64,000 bases of DNA from CAWKCE01 sp032127035. Lineage in GTDB: Bacteria; Actinomycetota; Actinomycetes; JAHEKZ01. Position 1 is the first letter of the stretch, and every line of letters starts with the position of its first letter. Below the pieces are notes generated by a model that worked only from the letters and a program-made list of their open reading frames with translations, ran no database searches and had not been told where the DNA came from. A program made the translations under genes and the position numbers. Positions 15,460 through 23,061 of the stretch are shown piece by piece. The stretch covers positions 1,054,001-1,118,000 of the forward strand of contig CAWKCE010000003.1 of the NCBI GenBank assembly GCA_963848085.1, given 5' to 3'.

Positions 15460-16821
15460 ATGATCCGATCGAACGCCACATGGCGTCTCGTTGCGGTCGT
15501 AGGAGCCGCCGGCCTCGCGCTGGCAGCCTGCGGTGGCAGCAGTGGCAACACCTCCGGAGGCAGCGCTCCGGCGTCTTCCGGCACGCCGCTGTACCTCGTC
15601 GACGGAAACATTGGCAACGGACCTTTGGCCGAGCTGCCTCCGGGCACGCTCACTGGAGTCAAGGGAACCCTGCCGGGCGCCGCATCGACTGACGACTTCA
15701 AAGCCGCAATGATCAAGGTGGACCCGTCCCTTGAGACCGTCGGGTTCTCGTACGGTCCTGAGTCGTACGACGCCACCATCATCGCCGGACTGGCCGCGCA
15801 GCAGGCGCAGTCGGACGCCGGCCGGGACATGGCCGCGGTCCTCCAGGACGTGACCTCCGGCGGCACCAAGTGCACGTCGTTCGCTGACTGCAACGACCTG
15901 ATCAAGGCCGGTACGGACATCGACTACGACGGCGTGTCCGGTCCCATCGAGTTCGACGACTTTGGCGACCCGACCTCTGCGTTCGTCGGCGTCTACGCCT
16001 ACGACGACCAGAACGCGGTGCCCGGCCTGAACGCTCCCGGCGACGCGGTGTCGTTCGAGCAGGGCTCCGTGGAGCAGCTGTCTGACTCGCCGCCGAAGCT
16101 GACCAACAAGGTCAACAAGGGCGCTGACGGCAAGCTCCTCATCGGTGGCTACCTGCCGCTGACCGGATCACTTGCTTCGCTCGGGCCGCCCGAGGTTGCG
16201 GGCGTCGAGCTGGCCGTGCAGGACATGAACAAGGCCGGCGGTGTGCTGGGCAAGGACGTCACCTTCATCAACGGTGACTCCAGCGACACCACCAAGCCGG
16301 AGGTCGGCGCGGCAACGATCAAGAAGCAGCTGGACAAGGGCGTCGACGTCATCATCGGCGCGGCTTCCTCCTCGGTCACGCTGAACACCCTGGACGAGGT
16401 GACTGGCGCAGGCGTGCTGCAGATCTCGCCGGCCAACACCTCGCCCGACCTGACCACGTTCCCGGACGGTGGGCTGTACTTCCGCACCGCTCCGTCTGAC
16501 GTGCTCCAGGGCCGGGTGCTCGGTAACCTGTTGGCCAACGACGGCATCAACACCGTGGCGATCCTGTCGCTGCAGGACGCGTACGGCGAGGGTCTGGCCC
16601 TCAACGCATCGCAGTCCTTCATCGCCAGCGGAGGCTCGGTGCTGACCAACCCGGACGCAGAGATCCCAGCGATCTTCTACGACCCGGCGGCGTCGTCGTT
16701 CAACGCCGAGGTCTCGCAGATCGCCGGACTCGACCCCGACGCCGTCGTGCTCATCGGGTTCGACGAGTCGGCAAAGATCGTCGAGGAGATGGTGAAGCAG
16801 GGGATCGGCCCGAACAGCTGA
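15460..16821 (+). CDS. Circularly permuted LivK-type ABC transporter substrate-binding lipoprotein
   Basis: A 453-residue lipoprotein with signal peptide residues 1-23, lipobox LAAC at Cys24, and a Gly/Ser linker to residue 41. In LivJ/LivK proteins the chain runs from an N-terminal lobe (ISPANTS-type strand, YGEGLA region, QGIGP) into the C-terminal lobe (LYLVDGN, TLPGA, SYDA, DIDYDGVSGPIEF). Here the order is swapped. Residues 42-185 hold the normally C-terminal part (TPLYLVDGNIGNG to FVGVYAYDD). Residues 226-453 hold the normally N-terminal part (LLIGGYLPLTGSLASLGPPE to EEMVKQGIGPNS), which stops exactly where the first part begins. A 40-residue linker joins the original ends. Coverage looks complete without overlap. 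AAGGAG precedes ATG 15460. The permease and ATPase genes are convergent downstream. Confidence 0.9.
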   Translation: MIRSNATWRLVAVVGAAGLALAACGGSSGNTSGGSAPASSGTPLYLVDGNIGNGPLAELPPGTLTGVKGTLPGAASTDDFKAAMIKVDPSLETVGFSYGPESYDATIIAGLAAQQAQSDAGRDMAAVLQDVTSGGTKCTSFADCNDLIKAGTDIDYDGVSGPIEFDDFGDPTSAFVGVYAYDDQNAVPGLNAPGDAVSFEQGSVEQLSDSPPKLTNKVNKGADGKLLIGGYLPLTGSLASLGPPEVAGVELAVQDMNKAGGVLGKDVTFINGDSSDTTKPEVGAATIKKQLDKGVDVIIGAASSSVTLNTLDEVTGAGVLQISPANTSPDLTTFPDGGLYFRTAPSDVLQGRVLGNLLANDGINTVAILSLQDAYGEGLALNASQSFIASGGSVLTNPDAEIPAIFYDPAASSFNAEVSQIAGLDPDAVVLIGFDESAKIVEEMVKQGIGPNS

Positions 16822-16834
16822 CCCCGCAGTAGTC

Positions 16835-16870
16835 CAGGAAGGGCCCGGCCGCCAGGCCGGGCCCTTCCTG
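16835..16870 (+). terminator. Strong terminator after the binding-protein gene
   Basis: A perfect 16-bp stem, CAGGAAGGGCCCGGCC against GGCCGGGCCCTTCCTG, with a 4-base loop, 13 bases after the stop. It could act in both directions and also end the convergent livHMGF transcript. The following 150 bases up to the livF end show no gene. Confidence 0.88.
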
Positions 16871-17022
16871 CGTACCCGGACCGGTAGGGGCGCGGAGTGG
16901 CGTCACGCCCGCGCTGGGGCCGGGCGGGGGAAGCGCGACCTGCAGCGACGGCGGCGGGGCTGGGACGTGCGAGGCGTGGCGAGGAGTCCCGCCGCGGTGG
17001 GGGAGAAGGAGAGCCGGCGGTG

Positions 17023-17064
17023 GCCTCAGGCCTTGGAGAGCGTGCCTCAGGCCTTGGAGAGCGT
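17023..17064. repeat. 21-bp tandem duplication over the livF stop codon
   Basis: The unit GCCTCAGGCCTTGGAGAGCGT occurs twice in tandem (17023-17043 and 17044-17064). On the minus strand it encodes the last LivF residues TLSKA plus the stop, so the second copy repeats the ending and stop codon just downstream. LivF length is unaffected. Confidence 0.95.
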
Positions 17065-17880
17065 GCCGAGGTACAGCTCGATGACCTTGGGGTCGTGGAG
17101 CAGCTCCCGGCCGGTTCCGGTGTAGGCGTTGTGCCCCTGGTCCAGCACGTAGCCTCGGTCACAGATCTGCAGGCAGCGGCTTGCGTTCTGCTCCACCATG
17201 ATCACCGTGACGCCGGCGGCGTTGATCTGCTTGGTGCGGATGAAGACCTCGTCCTGCATCACGGGGGACAGACCCGCCGAGGGCTCGTCCAGCAGGATGA
17301 CCGAGGGGTCCATCATGAGGGCGCGGGACATGGAGACCATTTGCCGCTCGCCGCCAGACAACGACCCGGCGGGCTGCTTGCGGCGGTCGGCAAGGGCCGG
17401 GAACAGCGACGCGACGAAGTCGAACCGCGGCTTGAAGTTCTTGGGCGCCTGGTAGCAGCCCATCTGCAGGTTCTCTTCGATCGTGAGGCTGGGGAACACG
17501 TTGTTGGTCTGGGGCACGAACCCGACGCCCAGGGTCACCAGCCGGTTGGGCTTGAGGTTGGTGATGTCCTGTCCGTCCAGCACCACCTTTCCGGTGTGGA
17601 CCTTGACCAGACCGAACATGGCCTTGAGAAGGGTCGACTTCCCCGCGCCGTTGGGGCCGATGATCCCCACCAGCTCGCCCCTCTTGGCGTACAGGTCGGA
17701 GCCGTTCAAGATGTTGACTCCGGGGATGTAGCCCGCGACCAGGTCGTCAGCGATGACGAGGGCGTCCTTGACCCCCTCGATGTGCGCTGAACGGTCCGGC
17801 CGCTCACGGTCGCGGTCGGAGGCAAGCACCTCCTCGGCGCGGTTGATGTCACCGCCGGTCGGCCCGTCGAGGTTCGACAT
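17047..17880 (-). CDS. livF: Branched-chain amino acid ABC transporter ATP-binding protein LivF
   Basis: A 277-residue cytoplasmic ABC ATPase. Walker A is GPNGAGKS (residues 75-82), the signature LSGGERQ, Walker B VILLDEPSAGLSP, and the switch His is replaced within VIMVEQNA as is normal for LivF. A 37-residue charged N-terminal extension precedes the ABC domain. With LivG it powers the LivH/LivM permease. The start overlaps the livG stop. Substrate is inferred as branched-chain or related amino acids or amides; the family also includes urea and short-chain amide systems. Confidence 0.93.
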   Translation of the reverse strand: MSNLDGPTGGDINRAEEVLASDRDRERPDRSAHIEGVKDALVIADDLVAGYIPGVNILNGSDLYAKRGELVGIIGPNGAGKSTLLKAMFGLVKVHTGKVVLDGQDITNLKPNRLVTLGVGFVPQTNNVFPSLTIEENLQMGCYQAPKNFKPRFDFVASLFPALADRRKQPAGSLSGGERQMVSMSRALMMDPSVILLDEPSAGLSPVMQDEVFIRTKQINAAGVTVIMVEQNASRCLQICDRGYVLDQGHNAYTGTGRELLHDPKVIELYLGTLSKA

Positions 17881-18782
17881 CAGCTGTCCTCCTCTGACGA
17901 GTCCAGCACGGTGCTCTCGGGTTCTTCGAGTGACACGTCGTGGTGCGCGCCCAGGTAGGCGTCGATCACACGCTGGTCGGCCATGACCTCGAGCGGGGGA
18001 CCCTCGGCGATGACCTGGCCCTGCGCCATGACGATCACCCAGTCTGAGATGTCGCGGACCATGTCCATGTCGTGCTCGACGAACAGCACGGTCATGCCCT
18101 CCTCGCGGAGGTCCTTGACGTGGCCCAGGAGGGACTGGGTGAGCGCCGGGTTCACGCCGGCCATCGGCTCGTCGAGCATCACCAGCTCTGGCTGGACCAT
18201 CAGGGCGCGGGCCATCTCGAGCAGCTTGCGCTGCCCGCCCGACAGCGACCCGGCGAAGTCGTCTCGCTTCGTGTCCAGCTTGAACCGGGCCAGGATCTCC
18301 TCGGCGCGAAGAGTGTTCTCCTTCTCCTGGGCGCCCCAGAGCCCCTTGAACATGGCGCTGAAGACGCTCTCGCCGCGCTGCCCGGTCGCGCCGAGCCGCA
18401 TGTTCTCGATCACGGTGAGCTTCGACAGTGCCTTGGTGAGCTGGAAGGTACGCACCATGCCCATCCGAGCGACTCGGTAGGGCGGGACCCCCGACAGCTC
18501 CTTGCCGTTGAACGTCCAGGTCCCGGTGTCGGCCTGGTCGAACCCGGTCAGCAAGTTGAAGAAGGTCGTCTTGCCAGCACCATTCGGTCCGATCAGGGCG
18601 GTGATCGCGCCTCGCTGGACCTCCACGTGGTCGACGTCGACCGCGGTGAGGCCCCCGAACCGGCGGACCACGCTGTCGGCGACCAGGACCGGGTCGGGCT
18701 TGGGGGCGCGGGGCTCCCGGGGGACGTCCGCCAAGATGCGGGCGATCTCCTCGCGTCGAGGCGTCGTCGTGTCAGCGGGCAT
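17880..18782 (-). CDS. livG: Branched-chain amino acid ABC transporter ATP-binding protein LivG
   Basis: A 300-residue ABC ATPase with Walker A GPNGAGKT (about residues 65-72), signature LSGGQRK, Walker B LVMLDEPMAGVNP and switch region VLFVEHDMDMV. The ABC domain is flanked by a 30-residue N-terminal and a 25-residue acidic C-terminal extension. Overlaps both livM and livF, so livHMGF is one transcription unit. Confidence 0.93.
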   Translation of the reverse strand: MPADTTTPRREEIARILADVPREPRAPKPDPVLVADSVVRRFGGLTAVDVDHVEVQRGAITALIGPNGAGKTTFFNLLTGFDQADTGTWTFNGKELSGVPPYRVARMGMVRTFQLTKALSKLTVIENMRLGATGQRGESVFSAMFKGLWGAQEKENTLRAEEILARFKLDTKRDDFAGSLSGGQRKLLEMARALMVQPELVMLDEPMAGVNPALTQSLLGHVKDLREEGMTVLFVEHDMDMVRDISDWVIVMAQGQVIAEGPPLEVMADQRVIDAYLGAHHDVSLEEPESTVLDSSEEDS

Positions 18783-19758
18783 CGAGGGCGATCTCCTTCC
18801 GGTCTCCGAGGATCCCCTGTGGTCGGTAGATCATCAAGAGCATGAGCGCCAATCCGACGAGGACGAACCGTACCTGAGCAACCTCGGAGGTGGTCAGGAA
18901 GTTGATGTGACCGTTGTTGACTGCCTCCGACAGGGAGTTGTCCGAGAACTGGATGATGAACCAGAAGATGAACGTCCCCACGATCGGACCCATCACTCGT
19001 GCCGCACCACCGAGGATCAGAATGGTGTAGGCGAGGAACGTCAGGTTGGTGCTGTAGGTGTCTGGGGAGACCGCCGCCCGCCCGAGCGCGAGGATGTAGC
19101 CGCCCATCGCGCCGGCAATCCCACCCAGGACCAGCGACTGCATCTTGAACGCGTAGACGTTCTTGCCGAGGCTGCGGACGGCGTCCTCGTCCTCGCGGAT
19201 GGCCTTGAGCACCCGACCCCACGGGCTGCGCATGAGCAGGTACACCATCAGGCTCAGCAGTGCCACAAGTCCCCAGCCGACGAGCAGGACCCACAGCCGG
19301 CGCTCGTCGTAGCGGAACGGACCGAAGCCGTACTCGCCGATAGGGAAGGGGTTCAAGCTGTAGAAGCCGTCCGAGAACGCCTGGAGCCCGTCCGAGCCGC
19401 CGAAGGTGTCCTTGAAGGCCACCGACCGGAGCAACAGGCGCACGATCTCGGAAGCGGCAATGGTGACGATCGCCAGGTAGTCGGCGCGCAACCGCAGGGT
19501 CGGAATACCGAGGAGGAGCGCTACCACCACAGTGGCGAGGAGCCCGACCACGATGCCCACCCAGAACGGAGCGCCGAACGTGGCGACCATGGTCGCCAGG
19601 CCGTAGCCCGCCACGGCGAGGAAGACGCCCTGCCCGAAGTTGAGCAGTCCGGTGTACCCGAACTGGATGTTGATACCGATGGCCGCGAGACAGAACACGA
19701 CGGCCTCGATACCGACGGTCGAGGAGATCGACGACGAGAAGATGAATCCCCAGTCCAT
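18772..19758 (-). CDS. livM: Branched-chain amino acid ABC transporter permease LivM
   Basis: A 328-residue polytopic permease with the family signatures IQFGYTGLLNFGQGVFLAVAGY, LRLRADYLAIVTIAASEIVRL and GRVLKAIREDEDAVRSLGKN (the EAA-like loop contacting the ATPases). The ATG at 19758 is chosen because GAGGGGG lies 5 bases upstream; an in-frame GTG at 19776 would overlap livH. It lies 10 bases after livH. Pairs with LivH in the membrane. Confidence 0.92.
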   Translation of the reverse strand: MDWGFIFSSSISSTVGIEAVVFCLAAIGINIQFGYTGLLNFGQGVFLAVAGYGLATMVATFGAPFWVGIVVGLLATVVVALLLGIPTLRLRADYLAIVTIAASEIVRLLLRSVAFKDTFGGSDGLQAFSDGFYSLNPFPIGEYGFGPFRYDERRLWVLLVGWGLVALLSLMVYLLMRSPWGRVLKAIREDEDAVRSLGKNVYAFKMQSLVLGGIAGAMGGYILALGRAAVSPDTYSTNLTFLAYTILILGGAARVMGPIVGTFIFWFIIQFSDNSLSEAVNNGHINFLTTSEVAQVRFVLVGLALMLLMIYRPQGILGDRKEIALDAR

Positions 19759-19768
19759 GGCTACCCCC

Positions 19769-21031
19769 TCACCCAACCCGGCTTCGTCGGCCGAGTATGC
19801 CGTCAGGTCTGACCAGCAGAACCAGGATCAGCACCGCGAGAGCGCCGACGTTCTTCAGCTCCGGGTTGATGAACAAGGTCGACAGCTGGATGAACATGCC
19901 CACCACCAGCGAGCCGATCACCGCGCCGAAGGCGGTGCCGAGCCCTCCCAGCGTGACCGCGGCGAAGGTCAGTAGCAGGAGCTGGAAGCCGAGGTTGAAC
20001 GACACCTGCTGTGTGAGGCCGAGCAGGACTCCGCCCAAGCCGGCCAGTGCCGCCCCGGCGACCCAGACGACCAGGATGACCCGTTCGACGTCGATCCCGG
20101 ATGCGCTGGCTAGCGCCGGGTTGTCGGACACGGCGCGCGTCGCCTTGCCGAGTCGGGTCTTGAGGAGCAGGAGGCCGGCCAGTCCCAGGACCACGACTGC
20201 CAGGACCATGCTGATGATGTCCTTGGGCGTCAGGATCACCGGACCCATCCGGATCCCCGCCTGGGCCGCGTACTGGTCGTACGGTCGGCTGGCCCCCCCG
20301 AAGATGATCAGGTAGAGGTTCTGCAGAGCCAGGCTCAGGCCGATCGTGATGATCATCATGGCGATCAGCCCGGTGCCGCGTTTGCGGAGCGGTTTCCACA
20401 ACCCTCGGTCGAGCAGTCCGCCGGCGATTCCGGTGATCACCACGCCGAACACCGCAGCGATGATCAGGTGCATGCCGAGGGTCACATTGAAGAACCAGGT
20501 GACGAGAGCCCCGAAAGTGATGATCTCACCGTGAGCGAAGTTCGTCAGGCCGGTGGTCCCGTAGATCATCGACAGCCCGACGGCCCCGAGGGCAATGACC
20601 AGTCCGAGCCGCAGCCCTTCCACGGACAGCTGGGCGGCGTCGTCCCAGAAGGAGGCGACGTTTCGCTCTCGTTCGCCGAGGGAGAAGTTGAGCGTTCGGG
20701 GCGTCCCCGGGTCCGCAACGGTCTCGATGGGGTTGCGGACCGGTGGCGTGGTGCCGTCCGGCAAGGTGGCTTCGTCGAGCTCCACGGTGTACGGGCCCGG
20801 TCCAGGCACCGGTACCAGCCAGACGCCGGCCGCGTCGGTCACGGACGTTCCGGTGAAGCCGCCGGAGTCGGTCACGGTGATCGACACGTTGGCGACGGGG
20901 TCACCGGACAGCGTCCGGAGGGTGCCCCCCACCGACTCTCCTTCGGCGAGTGCCGCAGGGGCACCAAGTCCGATGACGGCAACGATGCCGACGAGGACGA
21001 ACAGGAGTCGGGTAGCAATCCGTCGGTGCAC
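19769..21031 (-). CDS. livH: LivH permease with N-terminal secreted beta-sandwich domain
   Basis: A 420-residue protein, about 130 longer than a typical LivH. Residues 1-29 look like a cleavable signal peptide (ending APAALA). Residues 32-115 resemble a carboxypeptidase-regulatory or CnaB-like domain (VGGTLRTLSGDPVANVSITV, GTSVTDAAGVWLVPVPGPGPY). The permease core starts near 135, with SMIYGTTGLTNFAHGEIITFG and GKATRAVSDNPALASASGID. The extra domain would sit outside the membrane next to the docking site of the binding lipoprotein. A TATAGT -10 lies about 60 bases upstream of the GTG start. First gene of livHMGF. Confidence 0.9.
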   Translation of the reverse strand: MHRRIATRLLFVLVGIVAVIGLGAPAALAEGESVGGTLRTLSGDPVANVSITVTDSGGFTGTSVTDAAGVWLVPVPGPGPYTVELDEATLPDGTTPPVRNPIETVADPGTPRTLNFSLGERERNVASFWDDAAQLSVEGLRLGLVIALGAVGLSMIYGTTGLTNFAHGEIITFGALVTWFFNVTLGMHLIIAAVFGVVITGIAGGLLDRGLWKPLRKRGTGLIAMMIITIGLSLALQNLYLIIFGGASRPYDQYAAQAGIRMGPVILTPKDIISMVLAVVVLGLAGLLLLKTRLGKATRAVSDNPALASASGIDVERVILVVWVAGAALAGLGGVLLGLTQQVSFNLGFQLLLLTFAAVTLGGLGTAFGAVIGSLVVGMFIQLSTLFINPELKNVGALAVLILVLLVRPDGILGRRSRVG

Positions 21032-21087
21032 GCAGGTTCTCCCTCGTGTCCCGGCGCGACCGTGGGGGTCGGACCGTCGTGCGCCGG

Positions 21088-21093
21088 ACTATA
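21088..21093 (-). promoter_or_regulatory. -10 element of the livHMGF operon
   Basis: TATAGT on the minus strand, predicting a leader of about 50 bases before the livH GTG at 21031. An inverted repeat (CCGGTCCACCGG-like, about 21099-21112) lies just upstream and could be an operator. No clear -35 is seen. Confidence 0.45.
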
Positions 21094-21172
21094 GCCACCT
21101 CCGGTGGACCGGCGCATCGATTCCCCGTCACGATCCGGTGACCGACCCCGGGAGGAGCGCCTGAACTCGCAG

Positions 21173-21916
21173 TCAGCGCAGCGCGGCTACCAGCGTGACC
21201 AAGAGCGGCGCCACCACGAGTGCGGGCAGCAGGTCCGCAACTGGGAGCGGCCGGATGCGGAGCAGCCGGATCGCTACCCCGATCAGGAGCACCCCGCCGG
21301 TCGCCGTCAGGGCGGCGACCGCGGCATCGTCCACAATCTGCCCGAGAGCGACACCCAACGCCGTCAACGTGCCCTGGACGACGAGCACGCTCAACGCCGA
21401 CGCCATCACGCCCCAGCCCAGGCTGGCGGCGAAGGCCAGTGCCGCGAACCCGTCCAGCGTGGACTTGAGCGCAAGCAGCTCGATGCCCTCACCGAGACCG
21501 TCCTGCAACGAGCCGAGCACGGTCAAGGGGCCGACGCAGAACACGAGGGAGCTGGTGACGTAGCCGTCGACGAATCGCCGTCGCTGGTCGGCCGCAGCCG
21601 CACCGCCTAGCCGCCGCTGCAGCCAGCCGCCGACATCCTCCAGACGCTGCTCGAGACGGAGGGCCGCTCCGACGAGCCCTCCGACGAGCAGGGCCCCCAG
21701 CACGACGAGCACCGGACCGCCCCGCCCGGTTGCGGCAGCAAGCGCCGGGTCGGTGACCGCCGAGGCGTTGAGTCCGGCGATCAGGAGTGTGGTGAGTCCC
21801 AGCCCGTCGGTGATGACCTCTCGGACGCGCTGCGGCAACCGGTTGCCCAGGGCGATTCCGGCGGCCGCGCCGACAACCACAGTCACGACGTTGAGGGCAG
21901 TGCCGAGCCCGATCAT
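21173..21916 (-). CDS. DUF554 family membrane protein
   Basis: A 247-residue protein with about six to seven hydrophobic segments. The N terminus GTALNVVTVVVGAAAGIALGNRLPQRVREVITDGLGLTTLLIG-like stretch, and later RFVDGYVTSSLVFCVGPLTVLGSLQDGL, match the DUF554 (YdfK/YqgA) family, whose biochemical role is not established. It stands alone, divergent from the acetyltransferase gene and downstream of the livH promoter region. No further functional hint from context. Confidence 0.85.
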   Translation of the reverse strand: MIGLGTALNVVTVVVGAAAGIALGNRLPQRVREVITDGLGLTTLLIAGLNASAVTDPALAAATGRGGPVLVVLGALLVGGLVGAALRLEQRLEDVGGWLQRRLGGAAAADQRRRFVDGYVTSSLVFCVGPLTVLGSLQDGLGEGIELLALKSTLDGFAALAFAASLGWGVMASALSVLVVQGTLTALGVALGQIVDDAAVAALTATGGVLLIGVAIRLLRIRPLPVADLLPALVVAPLLVTLVAALR

Positions 21917-22046
21917 GCGGCGATCCTCCGTGGTGGGGCGTCGTCGAGGCGGACGAGGGCAACGGGTGTTGGGTAGCGACGAATCGGTCTACGCTTCCGG
22001 CTGGCCTCGGGGGAGCGTAGGCCAACCCCGATCCTCGGAGGATGAC

Positions 22047-22619
22047 GTGCCCCAAGCCAACGTCCACGTGCGGGACGCCCGCGAGGTCGATCTAGATGCA
22101 CTGCTGGAGTGGTGGGGGTCGGTCCATGCCGAGGGCGTCCACGTCGGCCCGGTGGCTCCGGCCCGGCCGGACCAGCAGTTCCGCCAGCGGCTGACGGACC
22201 TGATGGGCAACTCCAAGCACCGGGTGCTGCTGGCGGAGTCTTCGAGCGAGCTGGTCGGGGTGGCGGTGGTGACCCTGGACGTTCTGTCCCCGGTGAGCGA
22301 TGTGGAGACCGCCCAGGTCTCGTTCCTCCACGTGTGTGACCGGTCGCGGCAGCGAGGTGCGGGGCGCGCGCTGCTGGCGGCCGTTGCCGACGTCGCCGCC
22401 GAGCGCGGCGCGGACTACGTGACGGTGACGGCGCCCCCCCACGCGCGGGACGCCACCCGGTTCTTTGCACGCCTGGGGTTCAGCCCGCTCGTCGTGCGGC
22501 GGGTGGCTCGCACCTCAGTGCTGCAGTCACGGCTGTCGGGGCAGTCCCCGAGCGGCCGACGGGACGCGCTGCGGCGCCGCGTGACCGGTCGCCGCCAGCT
22601 GCAGCGAGCGATTTCCTGA
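22047..22619 (+). CDS. GNAT family N-acetyltransferase
   Basis: A 190-residue protein. The central strand-turn-helix has the acetyl-CoA motif A: VSFLHVCDRSRQRGAGRALLAAVADVAAERG, with R/Q-x-x-G-x-G/A as QRGAGRA. It is preceded by ELVGVAVVTLDV (motif D region) and followed by DATRFFARLGFSP (motif B). The C terminus is Arg-rich. The acceptor is unknown. GTG 22047 follows GGAGG by 5 bases. It ends 3 bases from the convergent thioesterase gene. Confidence 0.82.
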   Translation: MPQANVHVRDAREVDLDALLEWWGSVHAEGVHVGPVAPARPDQQFRQRLTDLMGNSKHRVLLAESSSELVGVAVVTLDVLSPVSDVETAQVSFLHVCDRSRQRGAGRALLAAVADVAAERGADYVTVTAPPHARDATRFFARLGFSPLVVRRVARTSVLQSRLSGQSPSGRRDALRRRVTGRRQLQRAIS

Positions 22620-22622
22620 GCG

Positions 22623-23039
22623 TCAGGCGCTCCGCGAGTCGGTGCGGCTGCGGACCAGGCAGGTCACGCGTGCCGTGCTCAGCCGTCGCCCCTGGTCGTC
22701 TTCGACTGCCACCTGCCAGCTGCTGAGCGTCGATCCGTGACTGAGGCGGGTCGCCCGGCCGGTCACGGTCCCGGCGCCCGTCGACCGGTGGTGCGAGACG
22801 GACAGCTCGATGCCGAGGACCTCGTGGTCGGGGCCGGCTGCGAGCGCGGCCCCGATGGAGGCCAGACTCTCGGCGAGCAACGCCGAGGCGCCCCCGTGCA
22901 GCAGGCCGAACGGCTGGGTGTTCCCCTCGACGGGGAGCGTCCCGACCACTTCGTCCGGTGCTGCGTGGGTGACGGTGATCCCCAGCCGTCGGTGGATGGG
23001 GGCCTCGGGGATGTCGCGCGGCCAGGAGGGTGAGGTCAC
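22623..23039 (-). CDS. PaaI-type hotdog-fold thioesterase
   Basis: A 138-residue hotdog-fold protein. The key segment NTQPFGLLHGGASALLAESLASIGA has the HGG motif and the downstream acidic residue used by PaaI/EntH acyl-CoA thioesterases. VLGIELSVSHHRSTGAGTVTGRA is the central strand pair. It would hydrolyse an acyl- or aroyl-CoA; the substrate is not predictable. The GTG start lies 22 bases from the divergent polA start. Confidence 0.88.
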   Translation of the reverse strand: MTSPSWPRDIPEAPIHRRLGITVTHAAPDEVVGTLPVEGNTQPFGLLHGGASALLAESLASIGAALAAGPDHEVLGIELSVSHHRSTGAGTVTGRATRLSHGSTLSSWQVAVEDDQGRRLSTARVTCLVRSRTDSRSA

Positions 23040-23049
23040 CCCACCACCC

Positions 23050-23061
23050 TAGGATCGACGC
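23050..23061 (+). promoter_or_regulatory. -10 element of a leaderless polA transcript
   Basis: TAGGAT at 23050-23055 ends 6 bases before GTG 23062. There is no Shine-Dalgarno in the gap, so transcription probably starts at the start codon. Confidence 0.55.

Noticed and set aside
15460..16821. Binding-protein gene as a truncated pseudogene
   Set aside because: It has an intact signal, ribosome-binding site, complete but swapped halves and a strong terminator; nothing is missing.
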